Under the pieces are notes generated by a model. It was not told the DNA's origin and did not search any database. It saw nothing but the letters and a program-made list of their open reading frames with translations. Positions 1 through 9,460 of a DNA stretch of 64,000 nt are shown piece after piece. This DNA comes from Arthrinium phaeospermum (taxonomy: Eukaryota > Ascomycota > Sordariomycetes > Amphisphaeriales > Apiosporaceae). The stretch lies in the NCBI GenBank assembly GCA_006503535.1, contig QYRS01000003.1, positions 1,674,001-1,738,000 on the forward strand, in the 5' to 3' direction. How positions within the stretch are numbered: position 1 is the stretch's first letter; each line of letters starts with the position of its first letter. Position numbers and translations under genes: made by a program.

Positions 1-2
1 TG

Positions 3-2432
3 AATCACTACAAGATCACCATATCCTCCCATCGCCCTCCGGGATCCGCTATAAATTGGAATATGAGATGGGCGGCCAACCCCACGATGAAGGTCTATCA
101 TTTCGACAAACTCGACGATCTCAAGCACCTTGACGTGGCCAAAGACATCAAGAGCTTATTCTACTTGGACCATGAAAGAACGAAAAGTGACTCATCGCAA
201 GGCACCAAAGTCGAAGATCTTCCAGACGAACATCCCGAAGAGGATGCCGGAGTCACAGATGACCAGGGACTCATCCCCCAAGATTGCCAGCAAGACGAGC
301 AACTTGAAAAGAAACGCCTCAAGAAGTTAGAGAAACGCAAGGCTGCAAAAGCGAAGAGGAAACAGAGAAAGACGAATGCCTCTAAATTGGCCAAGGAGGA
401 GACTCTCCAAGACTCGAACGCAGATGACAGCCGAGGCAAAACTGCAACACAAGCTCCAGGCTCAGGTAGTGTTTCATCAACGGGATCAGTTGTGTTTACT
501 CCTTCAAGTAGCTCAGGAGTATCCGAGCCGACTCAACGGCCGAATCAGCAACTTCAGTTAGCGTCACTTGCCGCCGAGAACGAGCAGGGACAGGATGAAG
601 AAGAACTTGGCAAGGAAAGCGCCGCCTCCACACCGACTACCATAGTCCAGGACCGACCCGCCGAGCCATCCCCAGAGAGTCGTGAGAGTCCATGGATCAC
701 GGTTTCCAAGAAGTCGAAGCCGAAGAAGGCTACGCAACATATTCACTTCAAGGGACAGCCTACTCCGACGCCTACAAAGTCCTTCCGCCACACCGCATCG
801 ACCAAACCCCTCACGTCGTCAGCCCTTAGTATCAATACGAATCCCGCTTCGGATCAGCAAGCAGCAACAATGGGACGAAAGCTTCGAGAGGAACGAGCGG
901 CGCGCAGCAGTCCTCCGGTCCAGGGACTGGATTTCTGGGGCAATTTCGCGGACGACTCCGTAAGCACCCCAGGCACTCCAGATGAAAATGGGCTGGAGCA
1001 TACAGAGGAAGCCGAAACTAACGTAGCTCCGAACTCGCAGCCTTCTCCGACCCCATTGCCGCGGCTGCCCGACCCTGTGCCTCTAGACGGACCTGCGCTT
1101 GGCTTGTGGACAGAGACGCCCATACAGGAAACAGAGACGCTCATGCAGGAAACAGAGACGCTCATGCAGGAAACAGAGGAGCCCACACAGGAAACAGACG
1201 AGTCCACTCAAGAGTTCACAGAGGAGGCCGCATTAGAAGCACCGGCGGATTCTGCACAGCAATCACCAGAGCCCACCACCCAGAACGACCCGAGCCATGG
1301 TGAAGGAACGAATGGTCAACTCCCGTCGGTTTCCCAGGCAGTCGTGGACACTCAGGCTCCGGTTGCTATCCCAAGCAGAAGTCCGGAAGACTACATTCGC
1401 TCCGTCCCGACAATCAAATTACCTGCTCGTCTCCGGTACACCTCGAACCCGCATGAGCTCATCGTTCATCAGGATACCACGTGGTGGCATGGTCGTTTGA
1501 GGGCGACCATCACAGCCAAAGTCACTTTCCCGCACGTGCCTGTTGACCAAGCCGGCAGAGAGACTGGAGATGGCCAAGCTGGTTCCTCTCCAGCTATAGA
1601 CCAAGAAGCGGAGCTCCCAAACGAGACAGAGTTGGTGGCAGATCCGGTGGCAGACCAAGGAACGGAGCACCCGAATGAGACCGACCATGTAGAGAATCCG
1701 GTAGCAGAGCCGGTAGCAGAGCCGGTAGCAGAGCCGGTAGCAGAGCCGGTAGCAGACAGCCACACAACAAACCACACGACCACAAGCGGCAACAGCAATG
1801 CGGAGAACCGAGACACTGTCGTCGAGACCGCGGCTAGTAACGATGTGAATACAGTTACCGACGCACCAGCCGTGGAGCCTAAGATGACCAAGGCCCAGAA
1901 GAAGTCGAAAAAGCGCAAGGAGGACAAAGCCAAGGCTAAGGCCAGAGCTAAGGCCAAGAAGACTAGAAACTCGGCTGCTGCTACGGCTGAAGCTACGGCA
2001 GATGCTGCGGACAACACTGCTGCCCAGGCTTCGAACCAGGCTGCAGTGGCTAGTGGATCTGGAGCTGAACAGCCCTCTGCTGATCCAAGTCGCTTCTTCA
2101 ACAATCTCGACATCCTTGCCACGGTCGCGGCTATAGTTAAGCGCAATGCCGAGCGCAGCGGTACTGGAGAGACGAGCGCCCTCCCCGAGCAACCTGCCAG
2201 TTCCGAATACATCGACCAGGTCGACGGCAGCCCTGGAAACCCCCAGGTCCCTGTTTCCCTTTCCTCGGTCCCTGCCCCCCTCTCCCCTGTTCCTGGTTCA
2301 CCCTCCTCGGTCACTGTCTGTGTCTCCCCGACCCCGTCCATGCCAATCTTCCTCGAGAACGGCACGCGGGTTCGTGATGGATACAAAGTGTCTGACCTTA
2401 CCGAAATGGAGAAGAACACTTCGCTGACCTAG
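3..2432 (+). CDS. Charged low-complexity protein, 5' partial, unknown function
   Basis: The reading frame is open from the first bases of the window, so the true start probably lies upstream; the first in-window ATG is at 63. I do not recognise the family. The protein is hydrophilic and probably disordered. It has a Lys/Arg-rich stretch around residues 80-105 (KKRLKKLEKRKAAKAKRKQR), a second basic Lys/Ala stretch around 620-645, and long Ser/Thr/Pro/Glu tracts between. Two in-frame minisatellites (1107-1211 and 1701-1756) encode Gln-Glu-Thr-rich and Glu-Pro-Val-Ala repeats. A short conserved-looking block, SPWITVSKKSKPKK, lies near residue 210. The frame stops at TAG 2430-2432 but stays open for 62 further codons. 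The long antisense frames here mirror the low-complexity coding sequence. Nuclear or chromatin-associated roles are possible from the basic tracts, but that is guesswork. Confidence 0.7.
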   Translation, partial: NHYKITISSHRPPGSAINWNMRWAANPTMKVYHFDKLDDLKHLDVAKDIKSLFYLDHERTKSDSSQGTKVEDLPDEHPEEDAGVTDDQGLIPQDCQQDEQLEKKRLKKLEKRKAAKAKRKQRKTNASKLAKEETLQDSNADDSRGKTATQAPGSGSVSSTGSVVFTPSSSSGVSEPTQRPNQQLQLASLAAENEQGQDEEELGKESAASTPTTIVQDRPAEPSPESRESPWITVSKKSKPKKATQHIHFKGQPTPTPTKSFRHTASTKPLTSSALSINTNPASDQQAATMGRKLREERAARSSPPVQGLDFWGNFADDSVSTPGTPDENGLEHTEEAETNVAPNSQPSPTPLPRLPDPVPLDGPALGLWTETPIQETETLMQETETLMQETEEPTQETDESTQEFTEEAALEAPADSAQQSPEPTTQNDPSHGEGTNGQLPSVSQAVVDTQAPVAIPSRSPEDYIRSVPTIKLPARLRYTSNPHELIVHQDTTWWHGRLRATITAKVTFPHVPVDQAGRETGDGQAGSSPAIDQEAELPNETELVADPVADQGTEHPNETDHVENPVAEPVAEPVAEPVAEPVADSHTTNHTTTSGNSNAENRDTVVETAASNDVNTVTDAPAVEPKMTKAQKKSKKRKEDKAKAKARAKAKKTRNSAAATAEATADAADNTAAQASNQAAVASGSGAEQPSADPSRFFNNLDILATVAAIVKRNAERSGTGETSALPEQPASSEYIDQVDGSPGNPQVPVSLSSVPAPLSPVPGSPSSVTVCVSPTPSMPIFLENGTRVRDGYKVSDLTEMEKNTSLT
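1107..1211 (+). repeat. 21-bp coding minisatellite
   Basis: About five tandem copies of a 21-bp unit, in frame. Units at 1128-1148 and 1149-1169 are identical (GAAACAGAGACGCTCATGCA plus G). Units at 1107-1127, 1170-1190 and 1191-1211 are diverged. The repeats encode ETETLMQ-type heptads. The length is a multiple of three, so copy-number change would keep the frame. Confidence 0.9.
1701..1756 (+). repeat. 12-bp coding minisatellite (EPVA)n
   Basis: Four perfect copies of GTAGCAGAGCCG (1701-1748) followed by a partial copy. They encode tandem Val-Ala-Glu-Pro within the first gene. The perfect identity of adjacent copies suggests recent slippage. Confidence 0.92.
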
Positions 2433-2621
2433 GAAGAAGCGAAGGACCCTTCCAAGCGCCGTCCGGTCCCCTGGACCGCCGAGGACTTAGCCACTGTCGA
2501 CGTGACACCGAGTCTCCGGGGCCCGGCCTTCATCGAGCCCTCCAAGCGAGGTTCGTTCTTCCCTGACATGTTCCCCGATGATTATTACTATCCGGGCACG
2601 TCCACATCGAAGAAGGATTAG
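2433..2621 (+). other. In-frame continuation after TAG of the first gene
   Basis: After TAG (2430-2432) the same frame stays open for 62 codons to a second TAG at 2619-2621. The stretch has GC-rich third positions (about three quarters G or C) and a protein-like composition with a PVPWTAEDL segment and an aromatic end (DDYYYPGTS). The bases before the TAG read CTGACCTAG, resembling a branch site plus acceptor. In-phase candidate introns would be 2370-2432 (donor GTTCGT) or 2388-2432 (donor GTGTCT), but both donors are weak and the branch-to-acceptor spacing is very short. A CAG-to-TAG change or readthrough would also explain the layout. Confidence 0.55.
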
Positions 2622-5078
2622 GTCAACGAGGAGGAGGAAAAGGAGTAAGCGTGTTGCCTACAAACCATCTTGGTGTCGCAGAAGGAACGGCCTGGGTGGC
2701 GTTGGTTGAATCGCCAGGACCATCAGGTTGAATAATATGACCCAGGAGCAAGCGATTGGTTCATGGTTGCAAGGCATTGTTTAGATAGTATGTTTGAGTA
2801 GACATTTCAGCGAACGAGATGATAGATACACCAACCTAAAATTCAGGGGCGCTATGCAATCGAGAGAGATCAATAATGTTTTGTCCCGTGTGGAACCGCA
2901 GCAAAGTGACATAATCTGATGGGTTATATAATACTGTACAACCGAATGGTCAAGTCGTGTACGGTCATCCACCAGAAAAGTTGCCAAAGGGGTCCGGGTT
3001 GCTCCGGATGTTCACAAACAAATTGTTTTGAAGCAACGCGGCAAAAGCCGTTGGGACTGGACATGTACTCCGTAGACCTCGATGGGATAGGTGACAATGC
3101 TTTTGGTGTGCTGTGCCGCATGCCACGTGACGATTGGTACACACTATCGCAGAAACGCGAGTAGATCTAGCATGGCAATCGTTCTAGAATAAAAAGGAAG
3201 GAATAAGCAAAGGCATATGGGCTGTTGGATTAGCACAGCTGTCTGGCCACAAGGCGGGAGAGCTCTCGTATCCCACTAGCCTACCTACCTACCTATGTAA
3301 CCTACCCAGGCAGGCCGGACCGCTGGAATTAGAAAATGGGCAGACGAGGAAAAGGGGCGGTGTTTGTGTTCATTTGCCATCGAGTAGCCATCCGAACTCT
3401 CTTCCATACGGAAGCGAGCGGGTAGCTACCACGTCGTAATTTAGGTGAGTAGGTACCTCTTAGTTAGGGTTCAATTAATTGATGAGGCCTGGCTGTGGCC
3501 TGTAAGCCGGCAATACCGCGCCGCACATGGCACAAACAGACACATAACAACATCCCACCATATCTCAGACATTGCCCCTTAATGGTAGCGTTCATGGTAG
3601 TCGCTGACGTGGACGTGTCCGATCTGGTTTTGGATGATGTCACTGACACCCAGGCGGGCCAAATGGTACTGTAATGGGAGTTTCAAGCTTTTCTACCCGA
3701 GCCTGGCTAGCGTGCGTGTACCATAGGCGGCCTCGCCTTCTGTACGAGCTACGGGAACGTGGGAATCGTAGTTGGGACCGGTGACAAATCTGGAATGAGC
3801 GCCCTCCCGACTCACCTACCTACACGTGCTCCCTTGTCTCTGCACTTGCATGGACAGTACGAAGGAGGAGGAGGAGGAGGTAGGGAAAAAGCCTCATATA
3901 TTTTGCTATAGTCAGCCAAAAAGCAAGGAGCGGCATGGACAGGTATGTTGGCTCTCGAACGGGAAAAGGAGTCGGTGACTGGCCGGTAGATATCCCCGGG
4001 TGGGCTCTAAAGTGCGCCAGCTAGCGAACCGCAGCAGCAGAGTGGGATGGCTCGTCGGGCTTCGGAGGCGTGGATGGGATGTGTGGAATCCCAAAGCACA
4101 CCACAGTGACCACACCCACCAGATCGACCCCTGCAACCCTGCTAGTGCCCTGCCAGTGGAAACACCTTGTGCCAAGCTTTTTTGCCAACCCTCGCCGTCC
4201 CTGCCCGTGCCTGCGATGATGGGCTGGCCGGGCTGGCCTTTGTGCTACCCCATGGTCGCCAATTACACACATAAACACCGTAACCCTGACAAGTACTGAA
4301 ACGATGCCTGCCCCAGCATCCTGTACGCTTTAGGGGAGGCGGACACAAATGGGAATCGATTCGGTGTGCCGTGGGGTGACTACTCATTTAGTCACTTATT
4401 ACCTCGCTACCTATCAGAACTGGACAAGACGAGCAATCGGCTGGTTGCGATCGATGTGCGCACTGTAAGCTGGCCTGACACCGACACCGACAATGATACC
4501 AGACTTGACACCAGCTGAAGGCCCCCCCAAGCTTCTCAGAGGTCGGTTTCCTCCTAATGTTCTCTCTGAGCTGGCAGCAGCGCGTATATAGTGAATACAC
4601 GTGGGTATAAATAAAGCCCTCATTTGGACCTGCGGAAGCAACAGAACCTCGTCCTTGACATGCCTTCCTGCCCCTCCTGATCCATTGCTGATTGCTGATT
4701 GCTGATTGCGGTCAGAAGCAACTTTGCATCGCACGTACACACGCATTGCTACCCCGCACCCGCACCTTCCTGGCATCCATTGACACATCCATCTCCTCAA
4801 GAGGTCGGTGTAGGTACGTAGCTTCCTTCTATATTGCACTTGCAATTTGGAAGCGTGCCTCCTTTATAGTTGGCGTATAAGTCGGGCACAGCCGTGAGCC
4901 ATCCACGCACTTGCCCTATCACTCTTATACCGTTCCTACCGCCCGCTCTCCGTTCTGGTCAATCCTCTTGACCTTCAACTTCCTTTTTTTCAACTTCCTT
5001 CTCTCGCCCCCTCCTTTTCAGCTATACAACCCGCCCCACAGCCCCGGTTGCGTATACTAGTTTCCCGATACAGCCAAG
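2622..5078. other. Intergenic, no gene seen
   Basis: About 2.4 kb without a supportable gene. It contains TACCTACCTACC-like tracts near 3280-3300, short GGA repeats near 3867, a four-copy ATTGCTG run near 4684-4711 and a pyrimidine-rich leader just before the glutamate decarboxylase start (4970-5040). The downstream part presumably holds the promoter and 5' UTR of that gene. Confidence 0.6.
4606..4616 (+). promoter_or_regulatory. Candidate TATA box for glutamate decarboxylase
   Basis: TATAAATAAAG lies about 465 bp before the ATG at 5079, followed by a CT-rich stretch typical of fungal transcription start regions. The long implied 5' UTR is plausible but unproven; another TATA-like site (GTATATA) lies near 4584. 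Confidence 0.25.
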
Positions 5079-7244
5079 ATGGTCCACCTTGCAAACATCC
5101 CCAAGGACGGCGAGATCAAGGATAAGCTCCCCGATGCCGTCCAGAAGATAAGTTTGCAGCTCAGCAACGATGACGACTCCTTCACCACGAGCGTCTACGG
5201 CTCCCGGTTCGCTGCCGAGGACCTGCCACGCCACGAGATGCCCGAGGGTGAGATGCCCCGAGAGGTCGCCTACCGCATGATCAAGGACGACCTCAGTCTC
5301 GATGGCAACCCCATGCTGAACCTGGCCTCTTTCGTCACCACCTACATGGAAGAGGAGGCCGAGAAGCTCATGACCGAGTCCTTCTCCAAGAACTTCATCG
5401 ACTATGAGGAGTACCCCCAGTCGGCCGACATCCAGGTGAGTGGCTGCTCTCTGCTCTGATTCTCCCTCGAAGCAGGTGGGGGTCTTTCCCACTACTGCAA
5501 GGGATCTGACACAAGTGTACCGGAGCACATGGACGTTTCACTAACATGCGCTTTCCTTTTTCTTTTCTTCTGTAGAACCGTTGCGTGTCCATGATCGGCC
5601 GCTTGTTCAACGCGCCCACCGAGGATGGTGATGCAGCTGGTGCCGTTGGCACTTCTTGCATTGGCTCTTCGGAAGCCATCATGCTGGGAGTTCTTGCCAT
5701 GAAGAGACGGTGGAAGAACCAAAGAAAGGCCGCTGGTCTCTCCACGGAAAACCCGAACATCATCGTAAGTTCTCCATCCCCAAGAGAAGCATACCAGCAG
5801 CGCCATGCGCCATCAGAGCCCATGGGTAATGCCTGATGATGATGTGAAAGCTCACTTCGCTGCGGCTGTGTCCCCTGTCTCGGCCGAGCGTTGCTGATCG
5901 TGTTTCGTAGATGTCCTCGGCAGTCCAAGTCTGCTGGGAGAAGGCCGCAAGATACTTCGAGATTGATGAGAAGCTTGTCTATTGCACGCCGGACCGCTAT
6001 GTCCTCGATCCCGAGGAAACGGTGAACCTGGTCGATGAGAACACCATTGGTATTTGTGCGATTTTGGGAACCACCTACGGTAAGCTCGAGTGATCCCCGA
6101 GTTGCCCTCTCTGTTGCTAACAAGTAATGCGTCTGTAGTGAGTCATTTACTCTGGCGTTGGTCACAAGGGTGTCATCTTATCCGTCTGTCGTTTATACAA
6201 CGGCATACTCTTCACGAAAGCCAAGGTTCGGCAACTGTGAGTTTCTGGCTAACAATAATGGTGTTTAGACTGGCGAGTACGAGGATGTGAAGGCCATCAA
6301 CGATCTGCTGGTGAAGAGAGGCATGGATACCCCGATTCACGTTGACGCTGCCAGCGGCGGTTTCGTGGCACCGTTTGTGATGCCAGATCTGCAGTGGGAC
6401 TTTAGACTGGAGCGAGTAGTGTCGATCAACGTATCCGGCCACAAGGTACGTCTAGCTTATTGAAGTGCATCAATTGCCGAATCCTGAAGAAACTAACCAC
6501 ATCCTAGTATGGCCTTGTCTACCCCGGTGTGGGATGGGTTGTCTGGCGCTCTGCCGAGTACCTGCCCCAGGAACTCGTCTTCAACATCAACTACCTCGGC
6601 GCCGATCAGTCAAGTTTCACACTGAACTTCTCCAAGGGTGCCAGCCAGGTCATTGGGCAGTACTACCAGCTGATTCGGCTTGGAAAGAAGGGCTACCGCG
6701 CCATCATGAGCAACCTGACCCGTACCGCCGACTACCTGTCGAACTCCTTGGAGGCTCTGGGTTTCGTTATTATGTCAAAGAAGTCGGGCGAAGGCCTGCC
6801 TCTTGTTGCATTCCGCTTGAACCCCGACCACAAGCACGAGTTCGATGAGTTTGCCCTGGCACACCGACTGCGTGCTCGTGGCTGGGTGGTTCCGGCCTAC
6901 ACAATGGCTCCCCACACGGGTCAACTGAAGATGCTGCGTGTCGTCGTCCGCGAGGATTTCACCAAGAACCGGTGTGATGCTCTGATCTGTGATATCAAGT
7001 ACTGCATGGAGCTGCTCGAACAAATGGACCGGGAGTCGGTAAAGAAGATGGAGGATTTCGTTAAAACTCACCATGCTACGAACTCCTCTCAATCGAAGCA
7101 CAACCACCCTCGTTTCGCTGTAAGTCAAGCCCAACCTCTCTGCCAGACTACCACGGCGGCACTAAGGCAAAAACTAATCGTTGTGTTTAGAACGAGAAAC
7201 ACTCCATTCAAGGTAAACATGGCAAGACTCACTCCATATGTTAG
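5079..7244 (+). CDS. Glutamate decarboxylase (PLP-dependent)
   Basis: Converts L-glutamate to GABA and CO2 in the cytosol, the first step of the GABA shunt. Predicted exons are 5079-5435, 5576-5764, 5911-6078, 6269-6445, 6508-7119 and 7191-7244, giving 518 residues, a normal fungal length. Recognisable blocks are the N-terminal [12 protein letters not shown], the substrate-binding region [26 protein letters not shown] with the PLP-contacting Asp, and [14 protein letters not shown], whose Lys297 is the expected Schiff-base lysine at the end of exon 4. The last exon encodes a C-terminus ending [10 protein letters not shown]. All introns have CTAAC- or CTGAT-like branch sites. The junction between exons 3 and 4 joins GTTY to TGEYED only if a twin intron (6079-6268) is removed; see that entry. 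The start is the first ATG of the conserved N-terminus, after a pyrimidine-rich leader. Confidence 0.95.
6079..6268 (+). other. Probable [D1,2] spliceosomal twin intron (stwintron)
   Basis: Internal intron 6080-6138 (59 nt): donor GTAAGC, branch CTAAC at 6117-6121, acceptor TGTAG. Its removal joins G6079 to TGAGTC at 6139, creating a perfect external donor GTGAGT. The external intron then ends at TTTAG 6268, with branch CTAAC at 6249-6253. The result joins TAC to ACT GGC GAG, restoring the conserved TYTGEYED motif in phase 0. A single conventional intron 6080-6268 would shift the frame. The other reading is two introns (6080-6138 and 6237-6268) around a 98-nt exon; it is in phase, but it needs a 32-nt intron and inserts 33 residues into the conserved motif. 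Confidence 0.8.
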
Positions 7245-9460
7245 AATACCCTTCCGATGTTGGGGGCCTGCAAAGGCTTGATGAGTCATGACAGATGTTG
7301 TTAGAGCGTGGATTACACTGGGTGCTGGGCGTCATGTTCCAAGGCTGGAAGATAAAAACTGCACTACGGCGGGATACTATATGGGTTGGAGCCCGCACGG
7401 GCACATGTAATGCACAAATACTGTAGCGTTCGCGACATATATACGAGTGTCGAATATACAGAGCTGGCCACATAAACGTACCTACCTACATACCGTAGTT
7501 AAGTAGTGTCCTTCCGATGAACTGTATCAGGTCTGCGGCACCCCACTCCTATTCTGTGTCAATCCATCAATGACGACTCTCGGTGCTTATCGGGGAGACT
7601 GTCATCCACCAGCTGCCATTTGTCCATGTCTCAGAAGGCATGTGACGACGTTATTGCTGGTACATGCATGGCGTATGTGGACTGCGACTCCTTCTGCGTC
7701 CATTCCCACGCGAAAGCTCCACCTTTATTGTTCTAAATCCCGTCGGGCCTACTGCCGAGCCCCTGACTGCCGCCCACACAGCAACCCCTGCTGGGCTAAC
7801 AAGATGATCCAATTTCCCGGCGTCTGGGACTCGCGGCTCCTCTTCCCCGTTGCAAACGCCTTGTGATCACCGCAACTGCCATGGAAATTCGGGATTTTCG
7901 AAACCTAGCAGTACGCATGTTCATGCCCGTTTTTCGGTCGCTAGCCAGGTGGGTGGGCAGTGGTGGGGATGGTTCTCTCGTTTCTTGGCGCCAAACCACC
8001 GCGTCGGCAGCGCTCCGAGCCCGAGCGCATGGTGCGTGTCCATTTCCATGTAACCTCGCGAAAAAAACGGTGGGCTCCCCAACCAGTCGCTCTGCTTGCT
8101 GGCTTGCTGGTACCAAGTAACCTAAGTAGGTACAGTACTCCGTATGTAGCTGGCTGGTGCCGGTATTGGGTAGATTACCGACCTGCCGACGCCAATCGCA
8201 ACCGACGCAGCGTGTCATTTATCCTTGGCAATGTGGGAGGCCACACTCATCCAGATCCAGGGGTTTAGTGGTACATCATTACACGCATGATGATGTTCGA
8301 GAACAGGTTTTTATTTTTTTTCCCTCCCTTCTCTCTTCCTTTCGTTCTTCTCCTTCTTCCTGGTTCGCTTATGTTGTTGTGTTGAAGGAAAATAAAATTC
8401 GAGTTCTTTGCATTGGGATAGGTAGGCTGGTAGGTAGACAGGTCTTTAGATGGATAAAATAATACATATCCCCATACCGTCCTCATCCACCAGCCCACAA
8501 CCCCTTGGACTACCTATGTCAGGCGTGTGAGGACATTACGTAAGCACACAATACATCATCTTCTTCCGCACGCCCTTTCAGACCTCTCTGTGACAGGAAG
8601 TGGATGGCTCATGGGTGGTGATCGTGGCCCTCCTCCCTTGACGCGGGATCGACCGACATTGACATTCCCTTGAACCCAAGCGGGGACTCTGGAGACTTTC
8701 GGGCCTGACCCGATCCTATAGTGAAGCTGTATTAATAACCCCACCGCCCCCCAGCAGCAGCGTCCCCCCGGTTTCCCACACCCGTAATCATCCATATCCG
8801 AAGGTCGACTCCTCCAGGCGCAGCAGCATTAAGAAGAAATCGCAAGTTCCTCATTAGCGTGGACCTTCTACCCCCACCCCTCCCCCTCCCTCCCCCCCTC
8901 TGCCCGCCATTTTCTTCATTCCATTGGTGGCTTTGCGCCGGCATATCGCTGTATGGAATTCGAAAGCGTGTGTTGATTTTGTTGGTAGGTAGTGCCCCGC
9001 CCTTCCTCCCCAATCAGGCGCTAGATAGAGAGGCTGTTTGCTGCAAATGTTATGAAAATAGTCGAAGAGTGTGACGTTGGCGGCTCAAGTAAGTAGTAGG
9101 TAGTAAGGAAGAATGAAGAAGGAGATGTAATAGATTGAGCAACTACATCTGAGGAGGTCGGCCATAGCATCACTGAGAAACCGGAGCCTCTGTCTCGCCC
9201 AAGAACCCACGACGACCGCACGTTTTATGAAATGACAATAATGATACAGTGATTATGTTGATGACGCCCCGTACGTAGCCCTTGATTGAGGCTCGATAAA
9301 TAATCGTCACTAAGAAAAAGGGGAAGAAAAACGAAAGAGCATGGCCGCGCTCGCTCGTTTCATGAAGTTTCGTGAAGTCCGTAGGGAGCTTCCCTTGTAT
9401 TGCTCGTTTCCTTTTGTGTTTCCGGCCGCCTCTATTCTGATCTGACGAGAGAGCGAGCTC
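7245..9460. other. Intergenic between convergent genes, no gene seen
   Basis: About 2.2 kb between the 3' ends of glutamate decarboxylase (+) and the zinc-cluster regulator (-). It has short C-rich and T-rich runs (for example 8865-8900) and TACCTACC motifs near 7480. No frame here resembles a protein I know. Confidence 0.6.

Noticed and set aside
1419..2419. Long antisense frames opposite the first gene
   Set aside because: They mirror the repeat- and GC-biased coding strand, have Ser/Leu/Cys-rich composition without domains, and lie entirely inside the better-supported gene.
6139..6236. 98-nt in-phase exon in glutamate decarboxylase
   Set aside because: It needs a following intron of only 32 nt and inserts 33 unrelated residues into a conserved motif; the twin-intron reading explains the same bases better.
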